A stretch of 64,000 nucleotides of DNA. Origin: Pedobacter sp. AK013. GTDB taxonomy: Bacteria; Bacteroidota; Bacteroidia; Sphingobacteriales; Sphingobacteriaceae. Made by a program: the position numbers and the translations under genes. Location of the stretch: NCBI RefSeq assembly GCF_014205835.1, contig NZ_JACHCQ010000026.1:1-64000 (forward strand), given 5' to 3'. The notes beneath the pieces were generated by a model. That model had not been told where the DNA came from and did no database searches. It saw only the letters and a program-made list of their open reading frames with translations. This document shows, piece after piece, positions 50,271-57,707 of this stretch. Each line of letters begins with the position of its first letter. Positions within the stretch are counted from its first letter, which is position 1.

Positions 50271-50304
50271 TTTCACCATATAAGAAATTTAAGGTTCATT
50301 TAAG
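50271..50304 (+). repeat. 34-bp direct repeat, left copy
   Basis: Begins TTTCACCATATAAGAA and ends TTTAAGGTTCATTTAAG; 29 of 34 bases match 50925-50958 in the same orientation. The two copies flank the GxxExxY gene. Confidence 0.85.
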
Positions 50305-50320
50305 GCAAAGCAAAAATATA

Positions 50321-50731
50321 CTAATAAATTGATTCATATAGCTCGTTTACATATGTTTTTTGTCCTTCTGAAAAGATATGCAAACAATTAAAATTTATCA
50401 TTAGTCCGAGCGGTAGCCTTAGTAACTTCATATAAGTTAGTAGTTGGGCGACATGAATTGGTGCAGTATTTTCTACAGCTTTAAACTCAACTACAAGGGA
50501 ATCTTCAATTAATAAGTCACACCTTAGTTCTGAATCAATTAATAACCCTTTATAATCTATTGGGATTGTTAACTCGGATTTGAAGTTTATATTTCTGATT
50601 TCCAGTTCGTGAATCATGCACTTATGATAAGTACATTCTAATAGTCCTGGGCCTAAGGTTTTATGCACCTCAATGGCTGCTCCGTTTACCTTGTAAACTA
50701 AGTCCTTTAAGTAATTTCTAGTTAATAACAT
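50321..50731 (-). CDS. GxxExxY-family protein
   Basis: 136 aa. The name-giving motif GLLECTY is at 29-35 (Gly29, Glu32, Tyr35), preceded by LVYKVNGAAIEVHKTLGPG. ELTIPIDYKGLLIDSELRCDLLIEDSLVVEFKAVE resembles the PD-(D/E)xK nuclease beta-alpha core (D..., ...EFKA), and it ends LLRLPLGLMINFNC. The family is common in Bacteroidota and cyanobacteria and its function is not established; a nuclease-like fold is a guess from the core pattern. It lies within a polysaccharide cluster and between two 34-bp direct repeats, suggesting insertion. Confidence 0.9.
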   Translation of the reverse strand: MLLTRNYLKDLVYKVNGAAIEVHKTLGPGLLECTYHKCMIHELEIRNINFKSELTIPIDYKGLLIDSELRCDLLIEDSLVVEFKAVENTAPIHVAQLLTYMKLLRLPLGLMINFNCLHIFSEGQKTYVNELYESIY

Positions 50732-50924
50732 TCCTTTGTTTATATTTATTAATAATCAACTAGGGATGTATTTTAACAGATTTAATTTCTATTGCAATAT
50801 ATTAAATTAAAGTTTGGTAGTAGTAGCAACCCACACTTATATTTTCTTCTATTCCTTATATGGTTAAATGGCCACGATAAAATTCCAATTATTAAGATAA
50901 GAGTATATTATATCCAGTTATGGT

Positions 50925-50958
50925 TTTCGCCATACAAGAAGCTTAAGGTTCATATAAG
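50925..50958 (+). repeat. 34-bp direct repeat, right copy
   Basis: Begins TTTCGCCATACAAGAA and ends CTTAAGGTTCATATAAG. Followed within three bases by a run of seven G (50962-50968), unusual in this AT-rich DNA. Confidence 0.85.
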
Positions 50959-50993
50959 TTTGGGGGGGTATGCCCTGTATTCACATTTAACCA

Positions 50994-51764
50994 CTAAAAT
51001 ATATGCAGGTTATGGTCAGATTTTTTGGTTAACACAGTATAGGCATTGGCAAACCGTTCTTGTTTTTTCTTCCCAAACAAATTGCCTAAGGTTTTTTTAA
51101 TCCGGTATTCCAGTTCGATTTTTAGGTTTTTAGAAAATGTTTTAGGTGCCTTTTTATTGATAAACTCATTAAACTTTACCGTTTCTGGTGCAGTCATTGA
51201 TACTTTATCTTCTAAAATTTCTAAACCTTCGCTCTGTAACAAGAACCTTAAAGAAGTTGGTGTGTACATGTTAATATGCCCATAATCAAGAAAATGTTTC
51301 ATTCTTTGGTCTACACCGAAGCGATAATCTTTAGGTACTTCAACTACAATATATTTTGCTACCCTCTTCAATTCACGGATCAGGATCCGCTCATGTTCTA
51401 CGTGTTCTAAAACGTGCGCAAGAATAATCAGATCAAATGAATCATCTTCATAAGGGATTTTATATCCGTCAAAAGTTTGTGCTTCTTTTAAACTGGCGAG
51501 GTTACGGTCTTTTATAATGTCGACGCCACTTTGTGCAATTTCTAAAGCATAAAGTTCTGGCGCGAAGTGCCAATCATTTAAAAAATGTAAAATACTGCCA
51601 TCTCCGGCGCCAACCTCGAGTACCTTCTTAGGCTTTAGCCCTTTGCAAACATCAACAATATTCTGTGCTTTATATTTTGCGCCAAGCATTCTCCATGCTA
51701 CATCGCTATTGGTATAAAAATTATCGTAGGCTGTTTTTACTTCTTCGCTTAACATTATGCTCAA
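50994..51764 (-). CDS. Class I SAM-dependent methyltransferase
   Basis: 256 aa. Motif I is KVLEVGAGDGSILHFL, then LYALEIAQSGVDIIKDR, YEDDSFDLIILAHVLEHVEH and VAKYIVVEVPKDY, the classic Rossmann methyltransferase order. HINMYTPTSLRFLLQSEGLEI is often seen in sugar or O-antigen methyltransferases. It starts five bases after the end of the next upstream gene on the same strand, so it forms one transcript with the flippase genes. The acceptor is unknown. Confidence 0.92.
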   Translation of the reverse strand: MSIMLSEEVKTAYDNFYTNSDVAWRMLGAKYKAQNIVDVCKGLKPKKVLEVGAGDGSILHFLNDWHFAPELYALEIAQSGVDIIKDRNLASLKEAQTFDGYKIPYEDDSFDLIILAHVLEHVEHERILIRELKRVAKYIVVEVPKDYRFGVDQRMKHFLDYGHINMYTPTSLRFLLQSEGLEILEDKVSMTAPETVKFNEFINKKAPKTFSKNLKIELEYRIKKTLGNLFGKKKQERFANAYTVLTKKSDHNLHIF

Positions 51765-51768
51765 TAAT

Positions 51769-52416
51769 CTAAATACCTAAACAATTATCCTGTTTATAAA
51801 AAACCGAGGTTGCTTTTTCGTAAAAAAGGCCTGGCGAAATTCCACTAAAACTGATTTCTTTGAAACCTTGGGCCTTTAAAAGCCCACGGGCCGGGTTATA
51901 AACTTCACGTTCACTATCATCCAAAACCAGCACACCATTAGCTGATAACGCAGCCACGCTATACTTGCAACAGTTTACACGATCGCGCCCATCAACAATA
52001 ATAATGTCGAATTTTTTATCAAGTAAGGTTGCTTTTTTAGCGTATTCCCCGTCCTTTTCTAATTGGCAGAATATCATTTCGGCATTGGCTGGGCTTGAAT
52101 TTTTTACTTTATCAAACCAGCCTTTATCATGCTCCACAGAAGTTACAGAGGCCGCTCTTTCTGCATAAAAAATAGTAGAACTGCCAGAGCCATATTCGAA
52201 AATGTGTTGTGTTTTGTTTATCCGCTCTTTAATAAAATCGATAAACGAATAGGTTACCCAAGGCAAAGCTTTCCCTTGTCCGTCTACGGCCTGTTTTTTA
52301 TCGAAGGCGGTAAACCAGCCAATGCTGTTCAGGTAGCCTTTATGTCCGTAAGATAATAATGCCTTAAGCCTGCTTGGCTTTGCAATTAATGTGGTTAATG
52401 CTTTAAGAGTACTCAA
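51769..52416 (-). CDS. Methyltransferase-like protein of the polysaccharide cluster
   Basis: 215 aa. A SAM-like core: QHIFEYGSGSSTIFYAERAASVTSVEHDKGWFDKV, then KKFDIIIVDGRDRVNCCKYSVAALSANGVLVLDDSER. The EYGSGSST...SVEHD motif is that of small class I methyltransferases found in glycan loci. Overlaps the flippase gene by four bases, so translationally coupled. Enzymatic activity is inferred. Confidence 0.88.
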   Translation of the reverse strand: MSTLKALTTLIAKPSRLKALLSYGHKGYLNSIGWFTAFDKKQAVDGQGKALPWVTYSFIDFIKERINKTQHIFEYGSGSSTIFYAERAASVTSVEHDKGWFDKVKNSSPANAEMIFCQLEKDGEYAKKATLLDKKFDIIIVDGRDRVNCCKYSVAALSANGVLVLDDSEREVYNPARGLLKAQGFKEISFSGISPGLFYEKATSVFYKQDNCLGI

Positions 52417-53732
52417 CGTTTAAATATTTTTTGAAATGCGGTGACCAAAAATAATGATTTTAACATCATTATACCTTGTTGTCTGGTTTTAGGGATTAAT
52501 AAAATATAAAATGCCGAACAGGCACAGGCTATTAAGGTTGCAATTGATGCTCCAATACCAGCATAGCGTGGTATTAGCCAAAAGTTTAACATGATATTTA
52601 TGATCGCTCCAAAAGCGGTACGGTAAAAGGAAATCTTTGTAAATCCCTCTGCCAATAAGTACTGGGAGCTGGCACTTCCTAAAAAGACAAATACACCCGA
52701 CCAAATGTGGATGGGTAACATGTGTTCTGCACCTTCAAAACGATTATCGTAAATAATACGAATAATGAGTGTTGATGCAAAAGTAATAATTACTGCAACA
52801 GGCAAACTTATTGCAACTAATAGGTCATATAGGTTTTGCAGGCGTTTAATGTAGCGGCCATGATCTGTTTTACGGGCATTTATCAGCGCCGGAAAAACTG
52901 AAGTAACAATAGCTACAGGGATAAAATACCAGGCCTCGCTAATTTTGGCCACGGCGCTATAAATTCCAACAGCACTACTCCCTTCTGTTTTTAGCATCAC
53001 CTGGTCTATTTTCATGTAAATAGATACCATAACAGCCGATAGTATTAGAGGAGCTGATTGCTTTAAAAGTGATTTTGCCCGAGTTTTCTTAAAATGCCAG
53101 TTAAATAGGCTTAATCCTTTATTTTGATAAAGTAAAACGAGGCCAAGGGCTAAAATAAAACCATCGAAAACCAATGCCCAGGCAAACCAAATTACAGGCA
53201 AGTGTAAAACAACTAATAAAATTTTTACTAGCGCCGAAAGTATTACACAGATATTTTGAATGTGCACTACATACTTAGATTGTACCTGTGATTGAAAGTA
53301 GGAATCGATTACATTAAATGATTTAAAAAACGCGGCAAAAGACAGTAGTGCAACCACATAGGTTAATGGTTCGCCAGGATTATCTGACAATTTATGAAAA
53401 ACAAGATATAAACCGATTGAAATGGGGATCAATAATAGGTTAACGCCTAACCTTAGTAATAAGGAAGTTCCTAATATTTCATCTTTTTTATCCGGGTCAT
53501 TTAATATTTCTCTAATGATGAACGTATCCAAGCCTAAGGCTCCAATAGCTGCAGCAATAGCCGTAAATGCATCGGCAAAGCTTAAATCACCGAAGGAAAT
53601 TGGCCCCAGGAACCTGGCGACAACAAAGCCAACAATCATGCTCAGTATTTTGCCAAACATAACCCACCCTGTATTTTTTAAATACTTGTTAAACGCTTCT
53701 TCATCAAAACCTTTTATGGCGGGTAATTTCAT
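52413..53732 (-). CDS. Oligosaccharide flippase, Wzx/PST family
   Basis: 439 aa with about twelve hydrophobic helices. MFGKILSMIVGFVVARFLGPISFGDLSFADAFTAIAAAIGALGLDTFIIREI is the typical PST/MATE-like opening. It moves lipid-linked O-antigen or exopolysaccharide units across the inner membrane. First gene of a three-gene transcript with two methyltransferases. No polymerase (Wzy) is in the window. Confidence 0.93.
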   Translation of the reverse strand: MKLPAIKGFDEEAFNKYLKNTGWVMFGKILSMIVGFVVARFLGPISFGDLSFADAFTAIAAAIGALGLDTFIIREILNDPDKKDEILGTSLLLRLGVNLLLIPISIGLYLVFHKLSDNPGEPLTYVVALLSFAAFFKSFNVIDSYFQSQVQSKYVVHIQNICVILSALVKILLVVLHLPVIWFAWALVFDGFILALGLVLLYQNKGLSLFNWHFKKTRAKSLLKQSAPLILSAVMVSIYMKIDQVMLKTEGSSAVGIYSAVAKISEAWYFIPVAIVTSVFPALINARKTDHGRYIKRLQNLYDLLVAISLPVAVIITFASTLIIRIIYDNRFEGAEHMLPIHIWSGVFVFLGSASSQYLLAEGFTKISFYRTAFGAIINIMLNFWLIPRYAGIGASIATLIACACSAFYILLIPKTRQQGIMMLKSLFLVTAFQKIFKR

Positions 53733-53810
53733 TAACGCAAAGATGTAAAAAAATGTGCGTTAAGTTAGATGCTGAAAATTCAAAATATTAAGGGCACCAT
53801 GAATACACGA

Positions 53811-54425
53811 TTATTTCCCTTCATTTTTTGCCTCCAGAGCTTTTGTTTCTGAAGTTTTAGTTTCAGGTGTTGGTATAGGAGTTGTATTTACAGCCGGGAC
53901 AGGTTTGCTATTTAAAGGTGCGCCAACAGCAATATCACACCTATGGTTAGGCTGGCCGTGAGGTGGATTTAAACCCTTCCCGGTTTTTATAGCTACGGTT
54001 TGCTTTACTGCTGGCTGTGTGGTCACTATCTGCGTTGGTTTACTATCCAGAGGGGCACCAATCGCAATATCACATCTGTGGCCAGGTTCCCCGTGTTTAG
54101 GATTAAGTTTTTTACCTGATGTATTTATTGCAGGAGTCGTCGGAACGGTCACTGGCTGTGAACTAACACTTTTTTGTGGTTGAACTGCAGCTGTTTGGTG
54201 TAATGGTGCGCCAACGGCCAATGCGCAGGTATGCCCAGCCTCGCCATGTGGCGGATTGAAAATAAGGTTGGTTTTGGCTTGCTGTGCTGCAGGCTGAACA
54301 GTATTGCTTTTTTGGAGTCCCTGTATCCCGGTAGGAGTTGGAATAACTGCCTGGGTAGTTTCTTTCTTTTCGCTATTGCAGGCGCAAAGAACAGCAATGG
54401 CTAATAGATAAAAGGCATTTTTCAT
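53811..54425 (-). CDS. Lipoprotein with three His/Cys motif repeats
   Basis: 204 aa. Signal ending in lipobox LCAC (Cys16). The mature protein is mostly Thr/Pro/Gln/Lys-rich linker carrying three near-identical units: NPPHGEAGHTCALAVGAPL (about 56-74), NPKHGEPGHRCDIAIGAPL (about 105-123) and NPPHGQPNHRCDIAVGAPL (about 151-169). Each holds two His and one Cys (HGxxxHxC). Such an arrangement could bind a metal or heme. I do not know a characterised member. Surface-exposed by inference. Confidence 0.88.
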   Translation of the reverse strand: MKNAFYLLAIAVLCACNSEKKETTQAVIPTPTGIQGLQKSNTVQPAAQQAKTNLIFNPPHGEAGHTCALAVGAPLHQTAAVQPQKSVSSQPVTVPTTPAINTSGKKLNPKHGEPGHRCDIAIGAPLDSKPTQIVTTQPAVKQTVAIKTGKGLNPPHGQPNHRCDIAVGAPLNSKPVPAVNTTPIPTPETKTSETKALEAKNEGK

Positions 54426-54470
54426 GGCGCTGAATTTAGTTTACCCAAATATGGCGAAATTAATTTACGC

Positions 54471-54983
54471 CTAAAAACTCTTTTCTATCCTTTCTAACTG
54501 CTTGAGGTGGTGTTTTAAATGAATTTCGATAAACCTTAACCATTGTTTGGCATTTAAGTAGCCTAGCCGTGGGTGTTTTGTTTTACAATCGGCTTCTGCG
54601 TTGGCAATTAAAGGGTAATTATCATCAAGACCTTTTTCAAATTCTAAAATAAAATCGAGTGCTTCTGTTTTGCTGATTTTTTTAACACGCTCAGCCAGTC
54701 TTTTCGGAACTTTATACTTTTTTGACGGCGGCAGGGTGCCTAAAAGCAAAATCAGTTTTACAATAAAAAGTGTGGGTTTGTTTTCACCTTTACTGCTTGC
54801 TGCGCGTTCAAGTGCAATTAAGGAGAGTAAGCTTGAATCGAAAATATGCGAATATACTTCACTGTAACTCCAACCGGCAATAGGTGGAGTGATTTGAAAA
54901 ATATCTTCAGAATAGTGAGATAATTTCGATTTATAGGCATCGACAATTTTATGTATCGATGCCTTAATTTTTGCAGCCGTCAT
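54471..54983 (-). CDS. DinB-family protein
   Basis: 170 aa, four-helix bundle. Candidate metal ligands are His47 (EVYSHIFDSS) and two C-terminal histidines (IEIHLKHHLKQLERI), the DinB spacing. DinB/YfiT-like proteins include thiol-dependent transferases (bacillithiol), but most members have no known activity. Closely follows the DUF4476 gene (19 bases), so the two may be co-transcribed. Confidence 0.88.
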   Translation of the reverse strand: MTAAKIKASIHKIVDAYKSKLSHYSEDIFQITPPIAGWSYSEVYSHIFDSSLLSLIALERAASSKGENKPTLFIVKLILLLGTLPPSKKYKVPKRLAERVKKISKTEALDFILEFEKGLDDNYPLIANAEADCKTKHPRLGYLNAKQWLRFIEIHLKHHLKQLERIEKSF

Positions 54984-55002
54984 TTAATAAAGATAAGCTG
55001 AA

Positions 55003-55707
55003 TTACTGTTTCTCCAAATATTTTAAGAAATCGTCCTTATTGGATGGGAAAACAAAAATATCGGATAGGGTAAAATAGTTCTGCGGGTCGGCAACGTTTT
55101 TATAAAGGTTCCTGGCTACCTTCAAACGTTCGTCATCAAAGGTAAAAGATTTTAAGAGTACCCTCACCTGGGCGCTCAGCAGTGACGAATTTTTGCTCAC
55201 CACATTTATCATTCTTAATCTTCCATCATCAAAACTTTCCTTTCTGTATTGCGTTAAAAAAGTCTGAAAAGCTTCGTCAGATAGTAATCTGTAATTTAAT
55301 TCGGGCTGTGGTGGTAGCGGCGGAACGATCCCTGTATTATAGTCTCCGGTATAACCGTCAAAATCATCAAGCGCATATTGTCTGTTCCGGTAGATTGTTA
55401 GCTGCTTTAACGTAATTAACCGCTTATCTTCCAAACTTAAAATAAGCCTTTGTTGTGGAACAGCCCTTATTCTCTGTTTCAAAATTATTGTACTGCCCTG
55501 AATAATAGATAGTGTTGGTGCTGAATTGTATACATCATAAAAACGGAACCTACCGTTGGCCGATGCAACAAGTTCATCGTCTAAATACACGTTATACTTG
55601 CCTGGATTAGCAATTTGCAGGAATACTTCAGCAGCACTGCGGTTGTTTTGAGCGAAACTTAGGGTAGCAAAAAGCATTGCCAATCCTAAAAAGATGGTTT
55701 TCTTCAT
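55003..55707 (-). CDS. DUF4476-domain secreted protein
   Basis: 234 aa. Signal peptide 1-19 (LSFAQ). An N-terminal beta domain (AAEVFLQIANPGKYNVYLDDELVAS) is followed by a C-terminal DUF4476 helical module: FDDGRLRMINVVSKNSSLLSAQVRVLLKSFTFDDERLKVARNLYKNVADPQNYFTLSDIF. The module is widespread in secreted Bacteroidota proteins with no known activity. Its helical pairs resemble small protein-binding domains. Confidence 0.9.
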   Translation of the reverse strand: MKKTIFLGLAMLFATLSFAQNNRSAAEVFLQIANPGKYNVYLDDELVASANGRFRFYDVYNSAPTLSIIQGSTIILKQRIRAVPQQRLILSLEDKRLITLKQLTIYRNRQYALDDFDGYTGDYNTGIVPPLPPQPELNYRLLSDEAFQTFLTQYRKESFDDGRLRMINVVSKNSSLLSAQVRVLLKSFTFDDERLKVARNLYKNVADPQNYFTLSDIFVFPSNKDDFLKYLEKQ

Positions 55708-55782
55708 TTTAATTAAGGTTTCATTTGTGTGTGTATTAAGTTAATGCCAAATGAATGCCAAAACCAAACAAAAAGGAGTAAC

Positions 55783-56472
55783 TTAAAAAAGTTTTAACAA
55801 CTCTTCGAGGTGAATAATTTCTTTCTGGACATCATCGGGTTTCTCTTTTTTTGAAGGATTAAAAAATATCGCTTCCATACCGAAGTTTAGTGCACCGTAA
55901 ATATCGGCTTCAAGACTGTCGCCAATCATAATACTTTCTGCTTTTAAGGCTTTGGCCTTATTCAACGCATATTCGAAAATAATAGGGTTTGGCTTGTTTA
56001 CACCTACATCTTCAGAGATGATTACATTTTCGAAATATGGGTTAAGATTCGAAAGATTCATTTTGGTTAAGGTTGTTTCCTTAAACCCGTTAGAAATAAT
56101 ATGCAGGGTATATTTTTGCTTTAGGTAGCCCAAAACATTTTCTGCCCCTTCGAACAGGTTGGTTTTAGTTGGCGAAATATTTACGTAATCATCCTCAAAT
56201 TGATGTGGAACGGCATCAGGATGAACACCCAGTTGAATAAATGTTTTGCTAAAGCGCTCAGATCTTAAAAAATCTTTAGTGATTTTGCCCTGGTGGTAGT
56301 CGGCCCACAACTGATGGTTGTTGTCGGTATAAGTACTGATAAAATCGGCACAAGACTTAAGGCCAAGTGTATCTAACTTATAAATATGATAAAGTTCATT
56401 TAATGTTTCTTCGGCGTTGCGGTCAAAATCCCAAATCGTGTGGTCAAGGTCGAAGAAGATGTGCTTTTTCAT
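55783..56472 (-). CDS. yjjG: YjjG-family pyrimidine 5'-nucleotidase (HAD)
   Basis: 229 aa. HAD motif I HIFFDLDHTIWDFDRNAEETL, motif II ISNGFKETT, motif III/IV NKPNPIIFEYALNKA and MIGDSLEADIYGALNFGMEAIFFN. The DHTIWDFDRN and YxxxLxxxGF pattern is that of YjjG/YfnB, noncanonical pyrimidine nucleotidases that remove mutagenic dNMP analogues. Cytoplasmic, single gene. Confidence 0.93.
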   Translation of the reverse strand: MKKHIFFDLDHTIWDFDRNAEETLNELYHIYKLDTLGLKSCADFISTYTDNNHQLWADYHQGKITKDFLRSERFSKTFIQLGVHPDAVPHQFEDDYVNISPTKTNLFEGAENVLGYLKQKYTLHIISNGFKETTLTKMNLSNLNPYFENVIISEDVGVNKPNPIIFEYALNKAKALKAESIMIGDSLEADIYGALNFGMEAIFFNPSKKEKPDDVQKEIIHLEELLKLF

Positions 56473-56498
56473 CAGTATATATATTAGCTGCAGCTGTA

Positions 56499-56557
56499 AT
56501 GAAGCTATCAGATTTTTCTAATCCCCTACATGATTTGAAAAATCATGATGGTTTCAT
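56499..56557 (+). repeat. Three-copy element, copy 3
   Basis: 59 bases, ATGAAGCTATCA ... TGATGGTTTCAT, sharing TTTGAAAAATCATGATGG with copy 2. Between the yjjG start and the end of the LMW-PTP gene. Confidence 0.8.
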
Positions 56558-56597
56558 GAATCATTATTTTCACAAAGGTAGGCTAATGATTTTTGAT

Positions 56598-56915
56598 TTA
56601 TAAATAATCGGCAACTTTTGAGTTTAGCTCTCCAATAAGCTCTTCATCCATATACTGATAATCATCAGGGATATCGAGTGTAATAATTTCCTTTTCACAG
56701 GTTTCTTCAGGAAAACGTTTAACGATTCTTTGTTTATGTTTTTTCTCCATTACAAAGATGAGATCTGCCCAGATAATCAATTTTGCATTAATTTTAATCC
56801 TTGCCGATGGTTCGGTCCCTGCTGATCTTACCTGGTGATCGGGATGGTTTTTATAGATGTTTTCAGCAGTGGCGCTACGCCATTTATTTCTGCTGCATAT
56901 AAAGAGGATGTTCAC
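56598..56915 (-). CDS. Small low-molecular-weight protein tyrosine phosphatase
   Basis: 105 aa, shorter than classical LMW-PTPs (about 150 aa). The P-loop CX5RS is intact (CSRNKWRS, Cys7, Arg13, Ser14). ATAENIYKNHPDHQVRSAGTEPSARIKINAKLIIWADLIFVMEKKHKQRI keeps the fold. The general-acid Asp is probably in TLDIPDDYQYMD. It may dephosphorylate a tyrosine kinase substrate or serve another purpose. Confidence 0.9.
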   Translation of the reverse strand: MNILFICSRNKWRSATAENIYKNHPDHQVRSAGTEPSARIKINAKLIIWADLIFVMEKKHKQRIVKRFPEETCEKEIITLDIPDDYQYMDEELIGELNSKVADYL

Positions 56916-56972
56916 TCAATTGTTTTTATAAGAATGTAGACTTTGGACTAAAGACGCTAGACGAAGGACTAA

Positions 56973-57617
56973 TTACACCTTCTCTCCATAGGCTAAATCA
57001 CCTGCATCGCCAAGCCCCGGTACGATGTAAGATTTACTGGTCATTTCTTGATCTATTGCCCCGAGCCAAAGTTTTGCTTTAGGTAAATTAGCGCGTACAT
57101 GTGCTACACCTTCTGTACTGGCTATGGCGGCAACGATATGAAGTTCGGCAACTTTATAGCGGTTAATTAATTCTTTACAGCACATCACCATGCTTTGTCC
57201 CGTTGCCAACATTGGGTCGGCCATAATTAACACTTTTCCTTCCAGATCAGGGGTAGAAATATAATCCATCTGAATCACAAAATCGCCACTTTTTTTTACT
57301 TTGCGATAGGCAGATATGAAACAGCATTCAGCCTGGTCGAAGATGTTGAGCAGACCCTGTTGAAGTGGCAGCCCGGCCCTAAGGATCGTAGCTAAAACAG
57401 GCTGTTGGCTTAAAACTTCGCAAGACGATACGCCTAATGGGGTTACAATTTCCTTATTGGTGTATTTCAATGATTTGCTGATCTCGTAGGCAAAAAACTC
57501 GCCGAGCCTTTCCATATTTTTGCGGAAACGCATCGAGTCCTTCTGGATGTGCTCATCCCGAAGTTCGGCAATAAAGGTATTGGCGATAGACTTAGTCTTG
57601 CTTATATCAAAAATCAT
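56973..57617 (-). CDS. upp: Uracil phosphoribosyltransferase
   Basis: 214 aa. It salvages uracil to UMP with PRPP. TILRAGLPLQQGLLNIFDQAECCFISAYRK, the PRPP loop VLIMADPMLATGQSMVMC, and the uracil-binding tail AIDQEMTSKSYIVPGLGDAGDLAYGEKV. The sequence is diverged in places (VRFRKNMERLGEFFAYEISKSL) but complete. Cytoplasmic, own transcript. Confidence 0.95.
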   Translation of the reverse strand: MIFDISKTKSIANTFIAELRDEHIQKDSMRFRKNMERLGEFFAYEISKSLKYTNKEIVTPLGVSSCEVLSQQPVLATILRAGLPLQQGLLNIFDQAECCFISAYRKVKKSGDFVIQMDYISTPDLEGKVLIMADPMLATGQSMVMCCKELINRYKVAELHIVAAIASTEGVAHVRANLPKAKLWLGAIDQEMTSKSYIVPGLGDAGDLAYGEKV

Positions 57618-57707
57618 AATAATGTTTCCGGTATCTTATAGGTTTATTCCAGTAGGACGTTTAATCACTAAAATTAGCAATTTTAAGCTGGATAATTTAA
57701 ACAAAAA

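Noticed and set aside
50792..51100. Plus-strand frame of 102 aa beside the 34-bp repeat
   Set aside because: It overlaps the methyltransferase 3' end, contains the G7 tract and repeat, and has no domain.
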